This document shows positions 7,326 to 12,095 of a stretch of DNA of 12,095 nucleotides, piece by piece. The position numbers were made by a program, and so were the translations under genes. Below the pieces are notes generated by a model. It saw only the letters and a list, made by a program, of their open reading frames with translations. It did not search any database and was not told the DNA's origin. The stretch lies in NCBI GenBank assembly GCA_020852035.1, contig JADZBR010000088.1, positions 1 to 12,095 on the forward strand, in the 5' to 3' direction. Position 1 is the stretch's first letter, and every line of letters begins with the position of its first letter. This DNA comes from Caulobacteraceae bacterium (GTDB lineage Bacteria > Pseudomonadota > Alphaproteobacteria > Caulobacterales > Caulobacteraceae).

Positions 7326-8119
7326 CCCACAAGATCCACCCTACCGCCGTCGTCGATTCCAGCGCCGTCCTGGGCGCCGACGTTGAGATCGGCCCCTACA
7401 GCATCGTCGGCGCGAACGTCTCCATCGGCGACCGCACGCGATTGATCTCGCACGTGGTGGTGGAAGGCCCGACCACCATCGCCGAGGACTGTGTGGTCCA
7501 CCCGTTCGCGGCCCTTGGCGGCCCGCCGCAGGTCACCTTCTACAACGGCGAGCCGACCCGCCTGGAGATCGGCCCGCGCAACACCATCCGCGAATACGTC
7601 ACCATGCACCGCGGCACCCCGCAGAACCGGGGCGTCACCACCGTCGGCGCCGATGGCCTGTTCATGGCCCAGGCGCACGTGGCCCACGACTGCGTGCTGG
7701 AGGACCGGGTGATCCTGGCCCACGCCGCGACGCTGGGCGGCCACGTGGTGGTGGGCGAATTCGCGATCATCGGCGGCCTGGCGGCCGTGCACCAGTTCGG
7801 CCGCATCGGCCGGCATGTGAACATCGGCGGACTGGCGGCGGTCACCAAGGACGTGATCCCCTACGGCTCGGCCTGGGGCAACCACGCGCACCTGGAGGGC
7901 CTGAACCTTGTCGGCCTCAAGCGCCGCGAATTCACCCGCGAGACCATCAACAGCCTGCGCGCCGCCTACCGCATGCTGTTCGCCGAGGAGGGCACCTTCC
8001 AGGAGCGGCTGGCCGACACCATCGAAACCTACCAGGCCGTGCCGCAGGTGATGGAGATCATCGACTTCATCCGCGCCGACGCCGCCCGCCCCCTCTGCCT
8101 GCCGGAGCGCGAGGTCTGA
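7322..8119 (+). CDS. lpxA: Acyl-ACP--UDP-N-acetylglucosamine O-acyltransferase
   Basis: First enzyme of lipid A synthesis: moves a 3-hydroxyacyl group from ACP to the 3-OH of UDP-GlcNAc. The start is GTG 7322, overlapping the fabZ stop (GTGA) with GGAG at 7313-7316 as ribosome site. The frame stays open further upstream inside fabZ, but that part has no LpxA character. From GTG the protein has 265 residues, close to the 262 of E. coli, and starts THKIHPTAVVDSSAVLG as expected. Hexapeptide repeats run to about residue 185. His122 in AHVAHDC matches catalytic His125 of E. coli. Then comes the family motif HLEGLNLVGLKRREF and a C-terminal helical domain. Its acyl-chain preference cannot be read safely from sequence alone. 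LpxA enzymes act as trimers. Confidence 0.96.
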   Translation: MTHKIHPTAVVDSSAVLGADVEIGPYSIVGANVSIGDRTRLISHVVVEGPTTIAEDCVVHPFAALGGPPQVTFYNGEPTRLEIGPRNTIREYVTMHRGTPQNRGVTTVGADGLFMAQAHVAHDCVLEDRVILAHAATLGGHVVVGEFAIIGGLAAVHQFGRIGRHVNIGGLAAVTKDVIPYGSAWGNHAHLEGLNLVGLKRREFTRETINSLRAAYRMLFAEEGTFQERLADTIETYQAVPQVMEIIDFIRADAARPLCLPEREV

Positions 8120-8124
8120 GCGCG

Positions 8125-8955
8125 ATGAGGAAGCTCGGCCTGATCGCCGGCGGCGGCGGCCTGCCGCGGGAACTGGCCGACTACTGCGAGGCGGCCGGGC
8201 GGCCCTATTTCGTCGTCCGCCTGAAGGGCTTCGCCGATCCCGAGCTCGCCGAGCATCCTGGCGCGGACATCGGCCTGGGCGAACTCGGCAAGTGCATCAA
8301 GGCGCTCAAGGCCGCGGGCTGCGCCTCGGTCTGTTTCGCCGGCATCGTCGCCCGCCCGGACTTCCGCAATCTCGCGCCGGACCTGCGGGGCCTCGCCGCC
8401 CTGCCGGGCGCCATCGCCGCCGCGCGCAAGGGCGACGACGGGCTGCTGCGTTTTCTGCTCGGCGAGTTCGAGAAGGAAGGCTTCGCCGTCGAGGGCGCCC
8501 ACGAGGTGGAGCAGGACCTCGCCCTTGCCTCGGGCCCCCTTGGCCGTCACGCGCCCAGCGAGACGCACGCCGCCGACATCGCCCGCGCCCTGGAAGTCGC
8601 CCGCGCGGTCGGGCGGCTGGACATCGGCCAGGCCGCCGTGGTCTGCGAGGGCCTGGTGCTGGCCGTGGAGGCCCAGGAGGGCACCGACGCCCTGCTGCGT
8701 CGCGTCGCCGAGCTTCCGTCGGCCCTGCGCGGCGCGCCGGACGGGCTGCGCGGCGTGCTCGCCAAGGCCCCCAAGCCAGTGCAGGAGACCCGTATCGACC
8801 TGCCGACTATCGGCCTCGGCACGGTCGAGCGCGCCGCCCGCGCAGGCCTGGCCGGCATCGCCGGCGAGACTGGCCGCCTCCTGGTGCTCGACCGCGCCGA
8901 GACCATCGCCCGGGCTGACGAACTCGGCCTCTTCATCGTCGGGATAGACCCCTGA
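8125..8955 (+). CDS. lpxI: UDP-2,3-diacylglucosamine pyrophosphatase LpxI
   Basis: Hydrolyses UDP-2,3-diacylglucosamine to lipid X (2,3-diacylglucosamine 1-phosphate) and UMP, the job done by the unrelated LpxH in E. coli. LpxI was characterised in Caulobacter crescentus, where Asp225 is essential for catalysis. Here an Asp falls at exactly residue 225, in RIDLPTIG. The 276-residue protein starts with the family motif LGLIAGGGGLPRELADYC, followed by FADPEL, an LGKCIKALKAAG segment, GRHAPSETHAADI and VCEGLVLAVEAQEGTDALLRR. It ends with ETGRLLVLDRAETIARADELGLFIVG. It sits between lpxA (5-base gap) and lpxB (overlap), the typical place for lpxI in alphaproteobacteria. A GAGG at 8111-8114 may serve as ribosome site. 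The protein is cytosolic or peripheral to the inner membrane. Confidence 0.96.
   Translation: MRKLGLIAGGGGLPRELADYCEAAGRPYFVVRLKGFADPELAEHPGADIGLGELGKCIKALKAAGCASVCFAGIVARPDFRNLAPDLRGLAALPGAIAAARKGDDGLLRFLLGEFEKEGFAVEGAHEVEQDLALASGPLGRHAPSETHAADIARALEVARAVGRLDIGQAAVVCEGLVLAVEAQEGTDALLRRVAELPSALRGAPDGLRGVLAKAPKPVQETRIDLPTIGLGTVERAARAGLAGIAGETGRLLVLDRAETIARADELGLFIVGIDP
8941..8954 (+). promoter_or_regulatory. Putative lpxB initiation region with CTG start
   Basis: GGGA at 8941-8944 lies seven bases before CTG 8952-8954, which overlaps the lpxI stop TGA (8953-8955) by two bases. Spacing and overlap resemble the GTGA junction of fabZ and lpxA in the same operon, and support initiation at a CTG codon rather than at ATG 8979. 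Confidence 0.6.
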
Positions 8956-10154
8956 ACGCGGCCCGACCGCTGACGGTCATGCTGGTCGCCGGAGAGGCTT
9001 CGGGCGACGCCCTCGGGGCGGGCCTGGCGCGCGCGCTGCGCCGGCGGCTCGGCGAAGGCGTGCGCTTTGTCGGCGTCGGCGGCGCGCGCATGGCCGAGCA
9101 GGGCGTCGACAGCCTGTTCGACATCGCCGACCTGTCCATCCTGGGCCTGTGGGAAGGCGTGAAGGCGTATCCCCGCGTGGTGCGCCTGGCCGACGCCACC
9201 GCCGCGCTCGCCCGCCGCGAGCGCCCGGATGTCGCCGTGCTGATCGACCAGTGGGGCTTCACCCTGCGCGTCGCCCAGCGCCTGCGCCGCCAGTTGCCCG
9301 ACACCCTGCTGGTGAAATACGTCGGTCCGCAGGTCTGGGCCTCGCGTCCCGGCCGCGCCCGCACGCTCGCCCGGGCGGTCGACCACCTCTTGGCCATCCA
9401 TGCCTTCGACGCCCCCTATTTCGAGCGCGAGGGTCTGGCCACCACCTTCGTCGGCAACCCCGCCCTGGCCCGCGACTACAGCCAGGCCGACCCCGCGCGC
9501 CTGCGCGCCCACATCGGGGCGGGAGAGGGCGACCCGATCCTGCTCGTTTTGCCCGGCAGCCGGCCGAGCGAGATGAAGAACGTCCTGCCGCCCTTCGCCG
9601 ACGCCGCCCGCCGGCTGCTCGCCGAGCGGCCGGACCTGCGCGTCGTCGTGCCGGTGGCCGAGACAGTCGCTGCTGCCGTCCGCGCCGAGGTCGCCGGCTG
9701 GGGGTTGCGCGCCTTCGTCGTCGAGGGCGCGCTGAAGGACGACGCCATGCTGGCCGGCGACGTCGCGCTCGCCTGCAGCGGCACGGTGACCACCGAGCTG
9801 GCGCTGGCGGGCCGTCCGATGGTGGTGGGCTACCGGATCGGGCGGCTCAGCTACGTGGCCCTGAAGGCGCTGATCCGCACGCGGTTCATCACCCTCTTCA
9901 ACATCGCCGCGCAGGACGACGTCGCGCCGGAGCTCATCCAGGACGCCTGCAACGGACCGGCGCTCGCGAAGGCCGTCGGCGCGCTGCTGGACGACCCGGA
10001 ACGACGCGCCGCCCAGGTGGCCGCGCAGAACGCGGCGCTGGAGAAGATGGGGAAGGGCGGTCCCGATCCTTCGGAGCTGGCGGCGGAAACGGTGCTCAAC
10101 CTCCTCTCCCGGGAGGGAGAGGGACCCTCGTCGGCGAAGCCGGCGAGAGGGTGA
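8952..10154 (+). CDS. lpxB: Lipid-A-disaccharide synthase
   Basis: GT19 glycosyltransferase at the inner membrane that joins lipid X to UDP-2,3-diacylglucosamine. Motifs: VAGEASGD, FVGVGGARM, the conserved Asp of LIDQWGF at 99 (E. coli has IDAPDF), GPQVWA, LVLPGSRPSEM and SGTVTTELALAGRPMVVGYR. The first ATG is 8979, but starting there removes the strand PLTV that precedes VAGEASGD in homologues (E. coli begins MTEQRPLTIALVAGEASGD). The frame is open only from 8919 and holds no upstream ATG, GTG or TTG. CTG 8952 overlaps the lpxI stop as CTGA, has GGGA at 8941-8944, and gives a start matching E. coli in length. I therefore choose CTG 8952 (400 residues); a conventional call would be 8979. The last 15 residues (SREGEGPSSAKPARG) and the stop come from a repeat element and are probably not family sequence. 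Confidence 0.93.
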   Translation: MNAARPLTVMLVAGEASGDALGAGLARALRRRLGEGVRFVGVGGARMAEQGVDSLFDIADLSILGLWEGVKAYPRVVRLADATAALARRERPDVAVLIDQWGFTLRVAQRLRRQLPDTLLVKYVGPQVWASRPGRARTLARAVDHLLAIHAFDAPYFEREGLATTFVGNPALARDYSQADPARLRAHIGAGEGDPILLVLPGSRPSEMKNVLPPFADAARRLLAERPDLRVVVPVAETVAAAVRAEVAGWGLRAFVVEGALKDDAMLAGDVALACSGTVTTELALAGRPMVVGYRIGRLSYVALKALIRTRFITLFNIAAQDDVAPELIQDACNGPALAKAVGALLDDPERRAAQVAAQNAALEKMGKGGPDPSELAAETVLNLLSREGEGPSSAKPARG

Positions 10155-10242
10155 GGGCCTGCGCCCTCTCCGGAAAGCCCGTAGGCCCCCATCCTCGCCG
10201 CGCTTCGCGCGTCTTTCCTTCTCCCGACCGGGAGAAGGAGCC
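10101..10242. repeat. Imperfect long inverted repeat (MITE/REP-like), lpxB-gltA junction
   Basis: Two diverged copies of one unit of about 70 bases lie head to head, centred on the palindrome TCCGGA at 10169-10174. Read outward to inward, both arms start CTCCT(T)CTCCC, continue with GGGAGA(A/G)GG, then a GCGAAGC core, GGCGAG, a G-rich run and GGGCCT. Each arm also folds on itself. In the left arm, 10103-10110 pairs with 10115-10122 and 10127-10135 with 10139-10147 (GAA loop). In the right arm, 10216-10225 pairs with 10230-10239 and CGCGC at 10199-10203 with 10207-10211. A further hairpin, 10153-10158 with 10163-10168, covers part of the lpxB stop. The element spans the end of lpxB and stops one base before the gltA stop codon. 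No transposase or clear target-site duplication is visible. Similar G/C-rich hairpin repeats are common between alphaproteobacterial genes; that this one is dispersed is inferred, not seen. Confidence 0.8.
10216..10239. terminator. Candidate bidirectional terminator hairpin without U tract
   Basis: A perfect 10-base stem (10216-10225 with 10230-10239) and a four-base loop GACC sit just beyond the gltA stop on the - strand and 61 bases past the lpxB stop on the + strand. Placement between convergent genes suits a terminator for both. Neither strand shows the run of T expected of an intrinsic terminator after the stem (the - strand continues AAGAC, the + strand GCCTTACC). The hairpin also belongs to the inverted repeat, so it may only help Rho-dependent ending or protect 3' ends. 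Confidence 0.4.
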
Positions 10243-11544
10243 TTACCCGCGCGTCTGGATCGGCGCGTAGTCGCGCTGGGCCGAGCCCGTGTAAAGCTGG
10301 CGCGGGCGGCTGATCTTCTGGGACGGGTCCTCGATCATCTCCTTCCACTGCGCGATCCAGCCCACGGTGCGGGCCAGCGCGAAGAGGACGGTGAACATCT
10401 CCGGCGGGAAGCCGAGGGCGCGCAGGGTGATGCCCGAGTAGAAGTCGACATTCGGATAGAGCTTGCGCTCCACGAAATAGGGATCGTTCAGCGCGATCTT
10501 CTCGAGCTCCATCGCCACCTTCAGCAGCGGGTCGTCGCCGTGGCCGACCTCCGCCAGCACCTCGTGGCAGGTGGTCTGCATCACCTTCGCGCGCGGGTCG
10601 TAGTTCTTGTAGACCCGGTGGCCGAAGCCCATCAGCCGGTACTGGCGATCCTTCACGCCCTGCACGTACTCGGGGATGCGATCGACCGTGCCGATCTCCT
10701 TGAGCATGTTCAGCGCCTCCTCATTCGCCCCGCCGTGGGCCGGGCCCCAGAGGCAGGCGATGCCGGCGGCGATGCAGGCGAACGGGTTGGCGCCCGAGGA
10801 GCCGGCCGAACGCACCGTGTTGGTGGAGGCGTTCTGCTCGTGGTCGGCGTGCAGGATGAGGAACACGTCGATCGCGCGCGCCAGCACCGGATTGACTTTG
10901 TAGTCCTCGGCCGGAACGCCAAACATCATGCGCACGAAGTTCGACGCATAATCCAGTTCGTTGCGCGGGCTGATGAAGGGCTGACCAATCGTATATTTGT
11001 GCGCCCGCGCGGCGATCGTCGGCATCTTGGCGATCATCCGGTGCGACGCGATCTCGCGCTGGCGCGGATCGTTGATGTCGGTGGAGTCGGGATAGAAGGC
11101 GGAGAGCGCGCCCACGGTGCCGACCATCACGGCCATCGGGTGCGCGTCGCGGCGGAAGCCCTCGAAGAAGCGATCGAACTGCGCATGCAGCATCGTGTGC
11201 ATCGTGATGGTGCGCGTGAAGTCCGCGAGCTGTTTGGCGTTCGGCAGCTCGCCGTACAACAACAGATGGCAAACCTCGACGAAGGTCGAATGCTCCGCCA
11301 ACTGATCGATCGGATAGCCCCGATAGAGCAGAACGCCTTCGTCGCCGTCGATATAGGTGATCTGGCTTTCGCAGGAGGCGGTTGAGGTGAAGCCGGGATC
11401 GTCGGTGAAGACGCCGGCGTCGCTATAGAGCTTGCGAATATCGACGACGTCAGGCCCCACCGATCCCCCGAAGACGGGCAGCTCGATGGTCTTGTTGCCG
11501 ACAGTCATCGAGGCGGCGGGTTTGCTGACTACCTTGGATTCCAT
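10243..11544 (-). CDS. gltA: Type II citrate synthase
   Basis: Condenses acetyl-CoA and oxaloacetate to citrate, the entry step of the TCA cycle. The 433-residue length and sequence fit the hexameric, NADH-sensitive GltA type of Gram-negative bacteria (E. coli 427). Catalytic residues are visible: His270 in GPAHGGAN, His309 in GFGHRVYKNYDPRAK and Asp367 in NVDFYSG, followed by FALARTVGWIAQWKEM and RPRQLYTG. ATG 11544 is supported by GAGGG (11551-11555 on this strand) six bases upstream; that site overlaps the stop codon of gltX nine bases away, so the two genes are probably translated together. A second ATG at codon 13 is less well supported. Third-position GC is clearly lower in the 5' half than in the 3' half. 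In Caulobacter the orthologue by context is probably citA, reported to affect the cell cycle apart from catalysis; that role here is inference. Confidence 0.97.
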   Translation of the reverse strand: MESKVVSKPAASMTVGNKTIELPVFGGSVGPDVVDIRKLYSDAGVFTDDPGFTSTASCESQITYIDGDEGVLLYRGYPIDQLAEHSTFVEVCHLLLYGELPNAKQLADFTRTITMHTMLHAQFDRFFEGFRRDAHPMAVMVGTVGALSAFYPDSTDINDPRQREIASHRMIAKMPTIAARAHKYTIGQPFISPRNELDYASNFVRMMFGVPAEDYKVNPVLARAIDVFLILHADHEQNASTNTVRSAGSSGANPFACIAAGIACLWGPAHGGANEEALNMLKEIGTVDRIPEYVQGVKDRQYRLMGFGHRVYKNYDPRAKVMQTTCHEVLAEVGHGDDPLLKVAMELEKIALNDPYFVERKLYPNVDFYSGITLRALGFPPEMFTVLFALARTVGWIAQWKEMIEDPSQKISRPRQLYTGSAQRDYAPIQTRG

Positions 11545-11550
11545 GCTTGG

Positions 11551-11555
11551 CCCTC
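11551..11555 (-). promoter_or_regulatory. gltA ribosome binding site overlapping the gltX stop
   Basis: Read on the - strand, GAGGG begins with the last two bases of the gltX TGA stop and lies six bases before the gltA ATG. It fixes the longer of the two possible gltA starts and implies that ribosomes finishing gltX clear or feed the gltA start. Confidence 0.75.
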
Positions 11556-12095
11556 AAATATGATCGCCCAGCCGCGCCAGCGATTCATCGCGGCCCAGCA
11601 GAGATAGAACCTGTCCCAGCTCCGGCGAAGCCGCGCCGCCCGTAAGAGCGGCGCGCAGCGCCGGACCGAACGCGCCGAACTTCACGCCCTCGTCCTGCGC
11701 AAAGCCCGCCAATTGTTCGCTCAGGCTTTCCGCGCTCCAATCGGCAGCGGCCTGGAGCCGCTGCGAGAGCCGCGCGAGAAGCGGTTTAGCGTCGTCCTTC
11801 ATGGCCTTTTGCGCTGCCTCGTCAAGCTTGTAGGGGCGGGCGCGCAAAAGGAAAAAGCTCTGATCGGCCAGTTCGGCGACGGTCTTCGCGCGTTGCTTCA
11901 AAATGGGCGTCGCCGCGCGCAATTTTTCGCGTTTTTCCGCGCTCGGGGGCCAATCGGGATGATGGTGGTTGATATAGTCAATCAACAGATCGAGCAGCCT
12001 GTCATCGTCGGCCAGCTTCATGAAATGCGCGTTGACGCTGGCGAGCTTCGCGAAATCCAGCCGCGCCGGCGCCTTGCTGACCTTGGCGAGATCGA
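11554..12095 (-). CDS. gltX: Glutamyl-tRNA synthetase, C-terminal anticodon-binding part
   Basis: Partial gene entering from the right edge; the frame is open from 12093 to the TGA at 11554-11556, giving 179 residues. GltX charges tRNA-Glu (and in some bacteria tRNA-Gln) with glutamate. The fragment begins with DLAKVSKAPARLDFAKLASV, matching the segment after the KMSKR loop of bacterial GltX (pattern SPARFD-KL--LN). It continues through the all-helical anticodon-binding domain and ends with the typical ALTGGAASPELGQVLSLLGRDESLARL. The catalytic Rossmann domain with HIGH and KMSKR lies outside the window. An internal Met at 12021 is not the start, because homologous sequence continues upstream of it. 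Codon use is notably richer in A/T-ending codons than in the lpx genes. The gene lies directly upstream of gltA with a 9-base gap, so co-transcription is likely. Confidence 0.93.
   Translation of the reverse strand, partial: DLAKVSKAPARLDFAKLASVNAHFMKLADDDRLLDLLIDYINHHHPDWPPSAEKREKLRAATPILKQRAKTVAELADQSFFLLRARPYKLDEAAQKAMKDDAKPLLARLSQRLQAAADWSAESLSEQLAGFAQDEGVKFGAFGPALRAALTGGAASPELGQVLSLLGRDESLARLGDHI

Noticed and set aside
10153..10168. Stem-loop at the lpxB stop as an intrinsic terminator
   Set aside because: A perfect six-base stem exists but no T tract follows; it is better explained as part of the inverted repeat.
9149..10270. 373-residue open frame overlapping lpxB in another frame
   Set aside because: Arg/Ala/Gly/Pro-rich shadow of lpxB, without recognisable domain.

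Overview
The window is GC-rich (strongly G/C at codon third positions) and almost fully coding. It looks like the chromosomal envelope-biogenesis locus of an alphaproteobacterium, most likely a Caulobacterales member (Caulobacter/Phenylobacterium type). The reasons are the gene order, the use of LpxI rather than LpxH in lipid A synthesis, an MmpA-type site-2 protease, and the neighbouring citrate synthase and glutamyl-tRNA synthetase genes. The genus is inferred from gene content and order only.

Layout, + strand: 3' end of cdsA (CDP-diacylglycerol synthase, 1-285), dxr (first committed step of the MEP isoprenoid pathway), rseP/mmpA (intramembrane protease), bamA (outer-membrane protein assembly), a skp/ompH-like periplasmic chaperone, lpxD, fabZ, lpxA, lpxI and lpxB. 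The genes abut or overlap with gaps of 0-39 bases, so one long co-transcribed block is likely. It joins phospholipid, isoprenoid, OMP-assembly and lipid A synthesis. LpxA, LpxD, LpxI and LpxB are four of the enzymes that lead to the lipid A disaccharide; lpxC is not in the window. FabZ shares the 3-hydroxyacyl-ACP pool with LpxA and LpxD. BamA and the Skp-like chaperone deliver beta-barrel proteins to the membrane that the lipid A fills.

Layout, - strand: gltX (C-terminal part only, entering from the right edge) followed 9 bases later by gltA (citrate synthase). They converge on lpxB.

The one clearly non-genic structure lies between the convergent lpxB and gltA ends. It is an imperfect inverted repeat of about 140 bases (10101-10242) made of two diverged, head-to-head copies of a hairpin-rich unit. 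It runs up to the gltA stop codon and encodes the last residues and the stop codon of lpxB. Other points of interest are a probable CTG start for lpxB, a chain of stop/start overlaps using different NTG codons, a drop in third-position GC across gltX and the 5' half of gltA, and cysteine pairs in BamA and the Skp-like protein. No tRNA, rRNA, CRISPR array, insertion sequence, prophage or defence system was seen, and no stretch over 300 bases lacks a gene. Most of the region is conserved housekeeping; I found no convincing new biological system beyond the repeat element.
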